NCBI GenBank assembly: GCA_018715645.1
Contig: DVLE01000046.1
Location: forward strand, 28,917-92,916
Length of the DNA: 64,000 nucleotides
Source of the DNA: Candidatus Merdisoma merdipullorum
GTDB taxonomy: Bacteria > Bacillota > Clostridia > Lachnospirales > Lachnospiraceae
Reading direction: 5' to 3'
Made by a program: the position numbers and the translations under genes. Below, piece after piece: positions 1 to 10,200 of the stretch. Position 1 is the stretch's first letter. Each line of letters begins with the position of its first letter. Under the pieces are notes generated by a model. That model had not been told where the DNA came from. It was given only the letters and a program-made list of their open reading frames with translations, and did no database searches.

Positions 1-662
1 TCCGCAGAGATCTGGAAAAGCTGGAAAGCGAAGGCTTTGTGAAGCGGACCTACGGAGGAGCAGTTCTCAATAAGACGCGGAACCTTGATATGCCGCTTCG
101 GATCCGGGAGAGGACGAACCGGAGCGAGAAGCAGATTATCGCGGGACTCGTGAGGGCACTGATTGAAGAAGGGGACCGGATTATGCTGGACGCCTCATCC
201 ACATCGCTGATGATTGCCAAAGAGCTGAAAAACATGGATAAGCTCATTGTAATCACCAATTCCGTGGAAGTGCTGATCGAACTTGCGGGTCAGGAGGGAA
301 TCCAGGTGATTTCCACAGGAGGAAACCTGAACGAAACCTCCCTGTCTCTGGTAGGAAACGCAGCTCAGAAGGTGCTGAATGGCTATCATGTGGATAAAGC
401 TATTTTTTCCTGTAAAGGAATCGATATGAAGGATGGAATCACAGACTCCAATGAGCTTGACAGCGATATTAAGACCGCGATGTATGCCTGCGCGGATACG
501 GCGATTCTGGCGGTGGACAGCAGCAAGTTTGACAGAGTGTCCTTTGTCAAATCCATGCGTCTGAAAGAGGGCGACATCCTGGTGACAGATCAGAAGCCCT
601 CGGAGGACTGGCAGATTTATCTTCAGGACCATGGCGTGCGTCTTGTGACGCCGAAGGAATAA
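1..662 (+). CDS. DeoR/GlpR-family transcriptional regulator, 5' truncated
   Basis: The reading frame is already open at the window edge. The first residues (RRDLEKLESEGFVKR) are the end of a DeoR-type helix-turn-helix, followed by the usual TYGGAVL linker, so only the very N-terminus is missing. The rest matches the DeoR sugar-phosphate sensor domain, with blocks like DASSTSLMIAKEL, ITNSVEVLIEL and STGGNLNETSLSLVG. An in-frame GTG at position 39 is internal, not the start. It sits 34 bp upstream of rhamnulokinase on the same strand, so it probably controls rhamnose or related deoxysugar use; the effector is inferred from context only. Confidence 0.85.
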   Translation, partial: RRDLEKLESEGFVKRTYGGAVLNKTRNLDMPLRIRERTNRSEKQIIAGLVRALIEEGDRIMLDASSTSLMIAKELKNMDKLIVITNSVEVLIELAGQEGIQVISTGGNLNETSLSLVGNAAQKVLNGYHVDKAIFSCKGIDMKDGITDSNELDSDIKTAMYACADTAILAVDSSKFDRVSFVKSMRLKEGDILVTDQKPSEDWQIYLQDHGVRLVTPKE

Positions 663-696
663 GCGCGGCTGCGGTAAATATAAGAAAGGGGAAGGA

Positions 697-2124
697 ATGA
701 TTATGGGAGAGACTGTTTACAACCTGGCGTTTGACTTCGGAGCATCCAGCGGACGCATGGTGCTCTGCAAGCTGGAGGACGGAAAGCTGGAACTGGAGGA
801 GCTGCACCGTTTTCCAAACCATGAGGTGCGCGTGGGAGGACATATTTACTGGGATCTGTTCGGCCTTTACCATGAATTGAAGCAGGGACTGAAGAAGGCG
901 GCGGCCAGAAAGGTGCCGATCAAGAGCCTTGCCATCGATACCTGGGGCGTAGATTACGGCCTGTTTGACAAGGACGGCAATCTGATTGGCAATCCGGTCA
1001 ATTACCGGGATTCCAGGACAGACGGAGTGATCGATGAGATTGCGAAAATTATTCCGCTGGAGGAGCTTTACAACAGAACCGGAATCGAGTTCATGTATTT
1101 CAATACCATCTTCCAGCTCTATGCGGATAAAAAGATGCGTCCCGTGATTCTGGACAATGCGAAGCGGATTTTGTTTATGCCGGAGCTGTTCGGCTACTTC
1201 CTGACCGGAATCATGTATACGGAATACACCTTTGCAAGTACCTCCCAGCTTCTCGATGCGAGAAAGCGGGAGTGGGATTATGATCTGATTGAAAAGCTGG
1301 GTCTGAACAAGGAGATGTTCGGAAATATTGTCATGCCTGGTACGGTGATTGGCGATCTGCTTCCTGAGATAGAGGAGGAGACAGGACTTCACGGAGTCAA
1401 GGTCATCGCGGTGGGCAGCCATGACACGGCTTCAGCCGTGGCGGGCGCGCCTCTGGAATCTGACGATGCGGCTTTCTTAAGCTGCGGAACCTGGTCCTTG
1501 CTTGGCATGGTTCTGGATGAGCCGGTTCTCAATGAGGTTTCCTATAAATACAACTATACGAACGAGGGAAGCATCGACGGAAAGATCCAGTTTTTAAAGA
1601 ATATCAACGGCCTGTGGATTATGCAGAATCTTCGCCGCAACTGGAGCGAATTTGAGGGAGAGGTATCCTTCCCGGATATTATCCGTGAGGCCCGCGCGGC
1701 AAAGCGGCAGGATTTTACCATCAATCCCAAGGATCCGCGGTTCACGGCTCCGCTGAATATGATGAAGGAGATCGTTGCTTACTGCGAGGAGACGGGACAG
1801 GGAACGCCGGAAGGACTTGGCGAGATGGCTATGGCGATCTACAATGGTCTGACGGAGGAGTACCGGAAGTCCATTGTGTACATGGAGGAGATTACAGGCA
1901 AGACCGTTTCCTGCATCAATATGGTGGGCGGCGGCATCCAGGATGAATTGCTCTGCGAGCTGACTGCGAAGGCTACCGGAAAACGTGTCATGGCAGGTCC
2001 GACGGAAGGTTCTGTTCTGGGCAACAGCATTGTACAGTTCGTAGCTACCGGAGCAGTGGAGAGCGTGCAGGCAGGACGTCAGATCATCCGGGATTCCTTT
2101 GAGGTGAAGGTATACGAGCCATAA
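697..2124 (+). CDS. rhaB: Rhamnulokinase
   Basis: An FGGY-family carbohydrate kinase of 475 aa that phosphorylates L-rhamnulose to L-rhamnulose-1-phosphate in the cytoplasm. The N-terminal phosphate-binding turn DFGASSGRMVL, the substrate-region motif AIDTWGVDYGL, the C-terminal CGTWSLLG and the adenosine-site GGGIQDELLCELTA are in the right order, and the length is typical. An A/G-rich ribosome site (AAAGGGGAAGG) precedes ATG 697; ATG 703 is an equally possible start two codons later. It follows the DeoR-type regulator and is closed by a terminator, so rhaA and rhaD, if linked, lie upstream of the window. Confidence 0.93.
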   Translation: MIMGETVYNLAFDFGASSGRMVLCKLEDGKLELEELHRFPNHEVRVGGHIYWDLFGLYHELKQGLKKAAARKVPIKSLAIDTWGVDYGLFDKDGNLIGNPVNYRDSRTDGVIDEIAKIIPLEELYNRTGIEFMYFNTIFQLYADKKMRPVILDNAKRILFMPELFGYFLTGIMYTEYTFASTSQLLDARKREWDYDLIEKLGLNKEMFGNIVMPGTVIGDLLPEIEEETGLHGVKVIAVGSHDTASAVAGAPLESDDAAFLSCGTWSLLGMVLDEPVLNEVSYKYNYTNEGSIDGKIQFLKNINGLWIMQNLRRNWSEFEGEVSFPDIIREARAAKRQDFTINPKDPRFTAPLNMMKEIVAYCEETGQGTPEGLGEMAMAIYNGLTEEYRKSIVYMEEITGKTVSCINMVGGGIQDELLCELTAKATGKRVMAGPTEGSVLGNSIVQFVATGAVESVQAGRQIIRDSFEVKVYEP

Positions 2125-2175
2125 GAGATGCCGGAAGAAAGAAATGATGAATTGAAAAAGAAGGAATAAAAGCAA

Positions 2176-2219
2176 AGCCCTGCGGCCGTATAACATCCGG
2201 CTGCAGGGCTTAAAATTTT
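2176..2219 (+). terminator. Rho-independent terminator after rhaB
   Basis: A 13-bp stem with one G.T pair (AGCCCTGCGGCCG with CGGCTGCAGGGCT) and a 9-nt loop is followed by TAAAATTTT. It separates the rhamnose genes from the bla-type module. Confidence 0.8.
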
Positions 2220-2221
2220 GC

Positions 2222-2250
2222 TTGACATATAAAGACTACAGATGTAGACT
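2222..2250 (+). promoter_or_regulatory. SigA-type promoter of the blaI/blaR1-like operon
   Basis: A perfect -35 TTGACA (2222-2227) is separated by 17 bp from TAGACT (2245-2250). The spacer and -10 are occupied by the first operator dyad, so a bound repressor would block polymerase directly. Confidence 0.75.
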
Positions 2251-2273
2251 ATAAGTGTCTACATCTGTAGTCT
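2233..2273 (+). promoter_or_regulatory. Double BlaI/MecI-type operator
   Basis: Two copies of the CTACA-N2-TGTAG dyad lie at 2236-2247 (CTACAGATGTAG) and 2259-2270 (CTACATCTGTAG). The 16-bp blocks 2233-2248 and 2258-2273 are exact reverse complements. TACA/TGTA dyads are the known target of the BlaI/MecI family, and the next gene is a BlaI homologue, so autoregulation is the natural reading. Confidence 0.8.
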
Positions 2274-2315
2274 AAAAAGGAAAAGGATTGCGCAGGAGAT
2301 ACGGAGGTGCGGTAA

Positions 2316-2687
2316 ATGGAAAAAAAAGCGACGGTTTCCGATGCGGAACTGGAGATCATGGAAGTACTCTGGGAGGAAGGAAAGGCTTTGAACGCGGCGG
2401 AGATCCGCAGCCTTTTGGAAAAAAATAAAAAGTGGGAGCGGACCACGGTGCTGACACTGATTCAGAGGCTTGTGAAAAAGGGAATGATAAGACAGGAAAA
2501 GCGAGAGGTATATTATTACACTCCCTGCGTGGAGCGAAAGACTTATGTGAAAGAAGAAACCCGAAATTTTGTCAATAAATTTTTTAAGGGAAGTACCGGG
2601 CATATGGCGGCGGCTTTGATGTCTGACGACAGTCTGACCAGGGAAGACATCGAAGAACTCAGGGATTTTTTCAACAGCCGGTTCTGA
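2316..2687 (+). CDS. BlaI/MecI/CopY-family transcriptional repressor
   Basis: A 123-aa winged-helix repressor. The N-terminal half carries the family pattern DAELEIMEVLWEEGKALNAAEI and the recognition-helix region WERTTVLTLIQRLVKKGMI, followed by the wing with tyrosines (REVYYYTP). The C-terminal half is the dimer and cleavage domain. BlaI proteins are cleaved when the partner BlaR1 protease is activated. GGAGGTGCGGTAA precedes the ATG. The partner protease starts 22 bp downstream. No beta-lactamase gene is adjacent, so the regulated targets are unknown. Confidence 0.9.
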   Translation: MEKKATVSDAELEIMEVLWEEGKALNAAEIRSLLEKNKKWERTTVLTLIQRLVKKGMIRQEKREVYYYTPCVERKTYVKEETRNFVNKFFKGSTGHMAAALMSDDSLTREDIEELRDFFNSRF

Positions 2688-2709
2688 GAGGCCGGGAGGG
2701 GAGGTCATC

Positions 2710-4932
2710 ATGGAAAATCAAATTTTTATGGAGGTTCTGAACCTGTCTCTGGCCGGGACTGTACTCGGCTTGCTCTTTCTGCTCGTTCGGCCGTTTACCA
2801 AACGGGTGTTTTCACGGAAATGGCATTATTATCTCTGGCTGGTAGTTCTTTTTCGGCTGGCTGTTCCTGTGCATCTGGTGCCTGACATTCCGGTTATCCC
2901 GGCGGCAGGTTCGCTCCAGTCGGCAGAAGCGGAGACTGCGGGGAATGGAGAGAATATAGCGGCGGCCTCAGAAGAGACAGGGGAAAGCTCCGGGGATATG
3001 CATGCAGCGGAGGAACAGAATGGGGCAGGCGCGGCGGCGGAGACAGAAGGCGTGTCTGCGGCAGGAAAAGCTGTCACAATAGAGAAGAGGACTTGGGCCG
3101 GGGAAACAGGATATAGAGCGGCAGTCAGGGAATCGGCGGTCCGCTGGCTGTTTCTGATTTGGGTTTTCGGGGCAGTCCTGTCGCTGGCAGTGAAGCTGAA
3201 TGATTATCAGAATTTTGTCCGTTACATGAAGGCGGACTGCGTACGTGTGACGGATGACGGAATCCAAAAGCTTGCCAATACTCTGGCGCAGGAATTTCAT
3301 ATCCGCAGGTGGATCTGGGTATATGAAAGCCCTCTTGTGGCAAGTCCGGTTCTGATAGGAATAGGACACCCTTTTATCGTTCTTCCGAAGGCCGGGATGA
3401 GCGAGGCGGAGGCCAGACTTGTCCTCAGACATGAGCTTACGCATCTCAAGCGGCACGATCTGTGGTACAAATGGCTGTACCAGCTTGTACTCTGTATACA
3501 TTGGTTCAATCCATTCGTGTATGTCCTTGGCAGGTTCCTCGATAAAGACTGCGAGCTTTCCTGCGATGAGGCCGTGATCGGGACGCTTGACGGGGAGGGA
3601 CGGAAAAGCTACGGGAATCTTCTGCTGGATACGGCGCAGCGTCAGCTAAGATTCCGTCGCGGCGTTTTGTCCGTCACGCTTCTGGAAGGAAAGGAAAATC
3701 TAAAGGAGCGTCTGCAGGGAATTTTAAGTTTCCGGAAGCAGCGGATACCGGCGCTCATTCTGTCTTTTCTGCTTTTTGCAGCAGCGGCGGCTCTGGCCGC
3801 GTGTACGCCTGCCTGGAATCGGGAGAGCGGAGAGGAAAGCTATTCTTCCGCATCAGATTCATCGAAGGAAGACACTCAAGGGAGCACTGCTGCTGGAAAC
3901 GCCACGGAGGAGGGAGGAGAATCCGGAGGCTTTGTTGAAAATTTAGTGGATGAACTGACAGGGGGAAGCTGGAAGGATCAGGTTTTAAATTCACCCTTTG
4001 GCATCAGTGAGACGGATGACGCCTGGCGCGTCTATGAGGATGAGGAACTTCTGGCCGGTCAGGATGTGGACGGCACATGGCGGGCGTATTTTTACAGCGG
4101 AGGCGATGGAGAACTGACGGCGGAGACATTCGCTTTCTGCGGTTCCAAGACGATTCTTATCGCGTACGCAGAGGAGCCTGCCACGATTACCCTTTATTCC
4201 TGGTGGACGCCCTTGTCAGGAGCATTTAAGCTGGTTCATGTAAAACCGGACGGAAGCGTGGAGACTGTCACGGAAGATGGAAAGAGCGCTTCGGTTTCCA
4301 TAGAGCTTGAGGCGGGAAGAAACGCGATCAAGATGGCAGGCAGAGAGGCCAGACTGGAACAGCTTGGGATTTCATTTGAAGGCATTGATTCTTCCGCCCT
4401 GTCGCAGGTATATTACAATGAGGGAGAGGAAGAAGTGGATCTTTTGACAGACCGTCTGCAAAACGGTTCGGCGGGGAAGGAGGAGTTTTTGAGCTGTCTG
4501 CCTGAATTTTACGATACGGACAAAGCAGCGGAAGCGTTTGAGGCCCTTTTAACCCAGCAGGTGACGTTTACAGCCGGAGAACTGGAAGAAGTGTTCATCT
4601 ATGCGGATGAGCAGAAGGCAGGAGAGGCTTTGTATCAAGCTGTCCAAAACGGCAGCTGCCCGCCTCTGTCCGAAGAACAGCTTATGGCAATTCTGCCCTA
4701 TCTGAATGAAGATACGGCGGTGAACCTGGCGTGTACGCTTGACAAGGCGGCTTTCACCTTTGAGATTCTGCAGGAGCTGTGCATTTATCTGGATGAGGAA
4801 GACTGCGGCACGTGCCTGGAGCATTATCTGGATCTTGGAAATGTCCTGACCTACCAGGAATACGGAGAAATCGAGTATTATCTGAACAGAGAGACCTTGC
4901 AGAGACTTGAGGAAAGGCTGGCCGGGACATAA
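2710..4932 (+). CDS. BlaR1/MecR1-like M56 membrane metalloprotease with an unusual C-terminal domain
   Basis: A 740-aa membrane protein. Two N-terminal hydrophobic helices, an acidic low-complexity outside loop (about 75-130) and a third helix (about 142-162) precede the zinc-protease motif HELTH at 241-245, with the downstream DCELSCDE motif. A fourth membrane segment (IPALILSFLLFAAAAALAAC, about 346-365) leads to a long outer region. In BlaR1 this region would be a penicillin-binding sensor, but no SxxK-SxN-KTG set is seen. It has a Ser/Asp/Glu-rich linker, a possible beta-domain and a helical C-terminus rich in LNxE/YLDEED-type segments. It probably senses a signal outside the cell and inactivates the upstream repressor; the signal is unknown. 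Confidence 0.87.
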   Translation: MENQIFMEVLNLSLAGTVLGLLFLLVRPFTKRVFSRKWHYYLWLVVLFRLAVPVHLVPDIPVIPAAGSLQSAEAETAGNGENIAAASEETGESSGDMHAAEEQNGAGAAAETEGVSAAGKAVTIEKRTWAGETGYRAAVRESAVRWLFLIWVFGAVLSLAVKLNDYQNFVRYMKADCVRVTDDGIQKLANTLAQEFHIRRWIWVYESPLVASPVLIGIGHPFIVLPKAGMSEAEARLVLRHELTHLKRHDLWYKWLYQLVLCIHWFNPFVYVLGRFLDKDCELSCDEAVIGTLDGEGRKSYGNLLLDTAQRQLRFRRGVLSVTLLEGKENLKERLQGILSFRKQRIPALILSFLLFAAAAALAACTPAWNRESGEESYSSASDSSKEDTQGSTAAGNATEEGGESGGFVENLVDELTGGSWKDQVLNSPFGISETDDAWRVYEDEELLAGQDVDGTWRAYFYSGGDGELTAETFAFCGSKTILIAYAEEPATITLYSWWTPLSGAFKLVHVKPDGSVETVTEDGKSASVSIELEAGRNAIKMAGREARLEQLGISFEGIDSSALSQVYYNEGEEEVDLLTDRLQNGSAGKEEFLSCLPEFYDTDKAAEAFEALLTQQVTFTAGELEEVFIYADEQKAGEALYQAVQNGSCPPLSEEQLMAILPYLNEDTAVNLACTLDKAAFTFEILQELCIYLDEEDCGTCLEHYLDLGNVLTYQEYGEIEYYLNRETLQRLEERLAGT

Positions 4933-4992
4933 GAGCAAAGCTTCCGAAAAATATAAAAACGCAGCAGGGGCGGCTTCAAGCCCCAGGATAAG

Positions 4993-5036
4993 AGGGTGTT
5001 CCTTACGTCATTCCAAGACTTTAGGGACACCCTTTT
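4993..5036 (+). terminator. Probable terminator after the blaR1-like gene
   Basis: A 10-bp stem (AGGGTGTTCC with GGGACACCCT, one G.T pair) with a 21-nt loop is followed by TTTT. A small GGGGC/GCCCC stem lies just upstream at about 4966-4985. Together they close the bla-type operon. Confidence 0.6.
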
Positions 5037-5087
5037 GCTGCTTTGCCCGCCCGGCGGCGCCCGCGGATACTTTTTGCAAATTACGGG

Positions 5088-5116
5088 TTGCTTTCTGAAT
5101 TGATATTTAGTATTAT
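5088..5116 (+). promoter_or_regulatory. Promoter of the plsX cluster
   Basis: TTGCTT (5088-5093), a 17-bp spacer and TATTAT (5111-5116). No FapR-like operator could be recognised by eye. Confidence 0.6.
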
Positions 5117-5181
5117 GATAAAGAACCTGACAGGAGGGGAATTTTGCCTGACCTGGAAGGAAAATCAGGAGGAAAAAATTC

Positions 5182-6195
5182 ATGCAGGAAATGATTAAGG
5201 TTGCGCTGGATGCAATGGGCGGCGACAATGCTCCGGATGAGATTATCAAGGGAGCTATTGAGGCCGTCGGTTTACGGGAAGACATCAAAGTATTTCTTGT
5301 GGGAAAAGAGGAACTGATTCGGGAAAAATTAAAGGCTTATTCTTATAGAGAGCCGCAGATTGAGGTCGTAAATGCGACGGAGGTCATCGAGACTGCCGAA
5401 CCACCGGTAGCGGCGATCCGGAAGAAGAAGGACTCCTCCATCGTGGTAGGAATGAAGCTTGTGAAGGAGGGAACGGCAGACGCCTTTGTGTCGGCGGGAA
5501 GCTCAGGAGCCGTGCTGGTAGGCGGACAGCTTCTGGTAGGACGTATCAAGGGTGTGGAAAGGCCGCCCCTGGCTCCTCTGATTCCTACGGAAAAGGGCGT
5601 GTCGCTTCTGGTGGACTGCGGCGCGAATGTGGATGCCAGACCTTCTCATCTGGTGCAGTTCGCAAAGATGGGTTCCATTTATATGGAACACGTCATGGGC
5701 GTAAAGAATCCGAAAGTGGCGATCGTGAATATCGGCGCCGAGGAGGAGAAGGGAAATGCCCTTGTTAAGGACACATTCCCGCTTCTGAAAGAGTGTAAGG
5801 ATCTGAACTTTATCGGAAGCATCGAGGCCAGAGAGATTCCCCATGGCCAGGCGGACGTGATTGTCTGCGAGGCGTTTGTGGGAAACGTGATTCTGAAGCT
5901 TTATGAGGGCGTGGGAGCCGTCCTGATCAGCAAGATCAAGGAAGGGATGATGAGCTCTCTGCGAAGCAAGATAGGAGCCCTTCTTGTAAAGCCTGCCCTG
6001 AAGCAGACGGTGAAATCCTTTGACGCTTCGGAGTACGGCGGAGCCCCGCTGCTGGGGCTGAACGGCCTGGTTGTCAAAACTCACGGCAGCTCCAAGGCCA
6101 AGGAAGTGAAGAATTCCATTATCCAGTGCGTCACATTTAAGGAGCAGCGGATTAATGATAAGATCAGAGAGAATATTTTAAGAGAGGAAGGATAA
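5182..6195 (+). CDS. plsX: Phosphate acyltransferase PlsX
   Basis: A 337-aa enzyme that converts acyl-ACP to acyl-phosphate, the donor used by PlsY in phospholipid synthesis; it acts at the membrane surface. The family hallmarks [16 protein letters not shown], the central [12 protein letters not shown] and the C-terminal [12 protein letters not shown] are intact and the length is usual. AGGAGG at 5167-5172 supports ATG 5182; ATG 5191 is a weaker alternative. acpP follows 5 bp later, giving a lipid-synthesis pair. The rpmF and yceD genes that often precede plsX in Clostridia are absent. Confidence 0.96.
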   Translation: MQEMIKVALDAMGGDNAPDEIIKGAIEAVGLREDIKVFLVGKEELIREKLKAYSYREPQIEVVNATEVIETAEPPVAAIRKKKDSSIVVGMKLVKEGTADAFVSAGSSGAVLVGGQLLVGRIKGVERPPLAPLIPTEKGVSLLVDCGANVDARPSHLVQFAKMGSIYMEHVMGVKNPKVAIVNIGAEEEKGNALVKDTFPLLKECKDLNFIGSIEAREIPHGQADVIVCEAFVGNVILKLYEGVGAVLISKIKEGMMSSLRSKIGALLVKPALKQTVKSFDASEYGGAPLLGLNGLVVKTHGSSKAKEVKNSIIQCVTFKEQRINDKIRENILREEG

Positions 6196-6200
6196 AAAGA

Positions 6201-6434
6201 ATGGAATTTGAAAAACTGAAAGGAATTATTGCGGATGTCCTGAATGTGGATGAAAATGAGATTACGATGGAAACTACCTTTGTGGATGATCTGGGAGCGG
6301 ATTCTCTGGATGTCTTTCAGATTATCATGGGTATCGAGGAGGAGTTTGACATCGAGATCGCCCAGGATGAGGCGGAGAAGATCGTATCTGTCGGAGATGC
6401 GGTAGAGGAGATCAAGAACGCAATCAACGGCTAG
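6201..6434 (+). CDS. acpP: Acyl carrier protein
   Basis: A 77-aa acidic protein that carries acyl chains on a 4'-phosphopantetheine arm. The attachment site DSLD is present with Ser35 ([11 protein letters not shown]) and the flanking helices are typical. The ribosome site GAGGAAGG overlaps the end of plsX, so the two are translationally linked. It feeds acyl groups to PlsX and the fatty-acid synthase. Confidence 0.96.
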   Translation: MEFEKLKGIIADVLNVDENEITMETTFVDDLGADSLDVFQIIMGIEEEFDIEIAQDEAEKIVSVGDAVEEIKNAING

Positions 6435-6587
6435 AGCTTGGATGATTCCGTATCGGTCAGGGAAAGCTTTCCTGACAGCGGAGACAGACTGTATGTTTGA
6501 TTTGAGGGGCTGCTGCAAATGTAGGAGAAGGAAGTCCTGATTCTATATTTCCGGCAGCCGCTTTGTTTTTTATTGCTTGGGAGAAGA
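6435..6587. other. acpP-rnc spacer with a hairpin
   Basis: This 150-bp spacer contains an inverted repeat around 6457-6477 (GTCAGG and AAAGCTTT and CCTGAC, one bulge) without a T-run. It may be a processing or attenuation structure; no gene is seen. Confidence 0.35.
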
Positions 6588-7274
6588 ATGATGAAACTGG
6601 AAGAACTGGAAAAAAAGCTGGAATATCATTTTCACGACAGAAAGCTTTTGGAGCAGGCTTTGTGCCACAGCTCTTATGCAAACGAGCGCCATATAGACAG
6701 GCTTTTGAATAATGAACGTCTGGAATTTCTTGGAGACGCGGTTCTTGAGCTTGCGACCAGCGAATATCTGTATCTGAATTATCCGGAGATGCCGGAGGGT
6801 GAGGCGACGCGTACCAGAGCAAGCATTGTCTGCGAGCAGACGCTGGCTTTGTGCGCCAGAGAGCTTGGGCTTGGCGAATGGCTCCGGCTTGGAAAGGGCG
6901 AGGAGCAGACCGGAGGCCGGGAGCGGGATTCGATCACCTCAGACGCTATGGAGGCGCTGCTTGGAGCCATCTATCTGGATGGTGGTTTTGCTAATGCGAA
7001 AGAATTCGTCCGTCGTTTTATTTTGAACGACATTGAGCATAAGAAACTCTTTTTCGATAGCAAGACTATCCTTCAGGAGCAGATACAGAGCGAGACCGAG
7101 AAACCGCTTTGCTATAAGCTTGTAAAGGAAGAAGGACCGGATCACAATAAGCGGTTTACGGTCAGTGTCTCCCTGGGAGACGAGATCCTTGGCTTGGGAA
7201 GCGGACGCACGAAGAAGGCGGCGGAGCAGGAGGCTGCCTACCGTGCCCTTCTGAAAAGACGGAAGAACGGATAA
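6588..7274 (+). CDS. rnc: Ribonuclease III
   Basis: A 228-aa double-stranded RNA endonuclease that processes rRNA precursors and structured mRNAs. The nuclease signature NERLEFLGDAVLEL (about 42-55) and the second acidic site DAMEALLGAIYLDGG are intact. The C-terminal dsRNA-binding domain (GPDHNKRFTVSV ... SGRTKKAAEQEAA) is complete. GGGAGA at 6579-6584 points to ATG 6588 or 6591; an upstream in-frame TTG at 6573 lacks a ribosome site. It precedes smc, the common Firmicutes order. Confidence 0.95.
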   Translation: MMKLEELEKKLEYHFHDRKLLEQALCHSSYANERHIDRLLNNERLEFLGDAVLELATSEYLYLNYPEMPEGEATRTRASIVCEQTLALCARELGLGEWLRLGKGEEQTGGRERDSITSDAMEALLGAIYLDGGFANAKEFVRRFILNDIEHKKLFFDSKTILQEQIQSETEKPLCYKLVKEEGPDHNKRFTVSVSLGDEILGLGSGRTKKAAEQEAAYRALLKRRKNG

Positions 7275-7285
7275 GGGCGTGAAAT

Positions 7286-10200
7286 ATGTATTTAAAAAGT
7301 ATAGAGGTACAGGGCTTTAAGTCCTTTGCAAATAAGATTGTATTTGAATTTCACAACGGAATCACGGGCATCGTGGGACCGAACGGGAGCGGAAAGAGCA
7401 ATGTGGCGGATGCGGTGCGCTGGGTGCTGGGAGAGCAGAGAGTAAAGCAGCTGCGCGGAGGCAGTATGCAGGACGTGATTTTCGCGGGAACGGAGAATCG
7501 CAGGCCCTTAAGCTATGCCTATGTGGCGATTACGCTGGACAATTCAGATCACCAGCTTCCCGTGGACTATGAGGAGGTTACCGTATCCAGGCGTCTGTAT
7601 CGCTCCGGTGAGAGCGAATATCTGCTGAATGGAACTGCCTGCCGCCTGAAGGACATCAATGAACTTTTTTATGATACAGGTATCGGAAAGGAAGGCTACT
7701 CCATCATCGGTCAGGGGCAGATCGATCGGATCTTAAGTTCCAGGCCGGAGGAGTCCAGAGAACTCTTTGACGAAGCTACAGGCATCGTCAAATTCAAGCG
7801 CAGGAAGAATACCGCGCAGAAAAAGCTGGAGGATGAAAAGCAGAATATCCTCCGCATCAATGATATTCTCGCGGAGCTTGAGAAGCAGCTTGGACCTTTG
7901 GAGCGCCAGTCCGAGACCGCCAGACAATATTTGAAGAAAAAAGAGACATTAAAAATCTATGATGTGAATATGTTTCTTCTGGAAACCGACAGATTATCTG
8001 AACAGCTCTTGGCTCTTACGGAAAAAGCGGAAACCGCTCAGGTCAATCTAAATGAGACTACTCAGGAATATGAGAAGATCAAAAGAGAACATTCCCGGAT
8101 CGAGGAGGAACTGGAAGAACTGAACAGCAGCCTGGATCGGGCAAAAGAGGCCGCGTCCCAGAATGACCTGAGCCGTCAGCAGATGGAGGGACAGATCGAA
8201 CTTTTAAAGGAACAGATCAAGTCCGTCCGTTCCGGCGAGGAGCAGAAACAGGGACGGCTTTCCCTGATAGGCGCGGATATTCTGGAGCGGCGTGAGACGC
8301 GCAAGCGTTTCACGGAAGAACAGAAGCAGTTGGACGCGCAGTTGAAGCAGGTGTCTTCCGTGTCCCTGGCTGCGGGGGAAAAGCTGAGGAAGATTCGCAG
8401 TCAGATTGATGAACTGAACCGGGAGGCGGAGGAGAGCAAGAATGCGATTATCAGCCTGCTCAATGAGAGGGCTTCTACCAAGGGACGGCTGCAGCGTTAC
8501 GATGCCATGCAGGAGCAGGCGCAGCTTCGCAAAGCAGAGCTGACGCAGAAGCTTCTGGAAGCCAGGAGCAGCGAGGAGACGCAGAGGGAGTCTTTTGAAC
8601 AGCATCAGAAGGAGCTTGAGAAGGTCAGTTCCCGGATTCTGGAGCTGACAGCTTCCCAGAGAGAGAAAGAAGAGGAGGCCGAAGGCTTCCGCCGCCAGCT
8701 TGGAAAGCTGAACGAGGAGCTGGAGATCGGACAGAGTGCCTTTCACAGAGAGTCCTCAAGGCTGGAGTCTCTGCGCAATATGGCCGAGCGGTACGATGGC
8801 TATGGCAGCAGTATCCGTAAGGTTATGGAGCAGAAGGGAAAGCATCCGGGAATCCTCGGCGTCGTGGCGGATCTCATCAAGGTAGATCAAAAGTATGAGA
8901 CGGCGGTGGAGACGGCTCTGGGCGGAAATATTCAGAATATCGTCACCGATGACGAGCAGACGGCCAAGGAGATGATTGATTTCCTGAAAAAGAACCGTTT
9001 TGGGCGGGCCACCTTCCTGCCGCTGACCAGCGTGGGGAACAGAGACAATTTTCCGAAAAAGGAAGCCTTAAAGGAAAAGGGCGCAGTCGGTCTCGCCAGT
9101 ACGCTTGTGGAGACGGATAAGAAGTATGCAGGGATAGTCAGTTATCTTCTTGGCCGCGTTCTGGTGGCGGAGCATATTGACGACGCCATACGTATTGCCC
9201 GGAAGTACGGCCATTCCCTTCATATCGTTACGCTGGAGGGCGAATATTTAAGTCCAGGTGGTTCTATGACCGGCGGAGCCTTTCGCAATGCCAGCAATCT
9301 TCTGGGGCGCAGAAGGGAGCTGGAGCAGCTTGAGGAAAATGTGCGCCGCCTAGAACAGGACATGAAGGATGCCAGAGAACAGATCGAGGATCTGAAGGAG
9401 AAGCGCCGTAAAAGCCGCAGAGAGGCGGAGGAGCTGAATACCCGGCTTCAGGAGCAGTTCCTGCTTCAGAATACAGCAAAGCTGAATGCGGATCAGGCTG
9501 GGAAGCGTCTGAAGGAGATCGAGGAAAGTTATGGAGGTCTTCAGACGGAGCTTGCGCAGCTTGAGGAGCAGTTCCAGGACATCAGACAGAGCCGCCAGTC
9601 GATAGCAGAGGAGCTTCAGGTATCGGAAGCTCAGGAGAAGGAACGCGAGGAAAAAATCGCGAAGGCGCAGGAAAGTCTGGAAGAATGCAAAAAGCAGGAG
9701 GCAGACTGTATCCGCGAAGCGGAGGAGGTTCATCTTGAGGTGGCGAATCTGACGCAGAAGGCGGAGTTTGCAGGAGAAAATGTTGCCCGCCTTGACCGTG
9801 AGATTGACCGTCTGCGTTCTGAGGAGGAAGAACTGAAGGCTGGAGTTCTGGAAGGAAGCAAGGATGTGAAGGCCAAGGAGGAAGGAATCCTGGCTTTGAC
9901 CGGACAGATTGAACAGCTTACAGCCAGAAGCAAGGAACTTGCCAGGGAGACAGAGGAGCTTTCCGGAAAGAGGGAAGCCTTGATGAATGGCCAGAAGGAG
10001 TTTTTCTCCAGAAGAGAGGAGCTTTCGGAACAGAGAAATCTGCTGGACAAGGAGGTCTTCCGCCTGAACAGCCAGAGAGAAAAGCTTGAGGAGGCGGCCG
10101 ACGCCCAGGCGTCCTATATGTGGGATGAATACGAGCTTACGTATAATATGGCCTGTCCGATGCGCAATATGGAGTTTACCGATGCCGGCAGCCTGAAAAA

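Noticed and set aside
2316..4932. Beta-lactam resistance operon
   Set aside because: BlaI and BlaR1-like proteins are present, but no beta-lactamase or PBP gene and no penicillin-sensor motif could be found.
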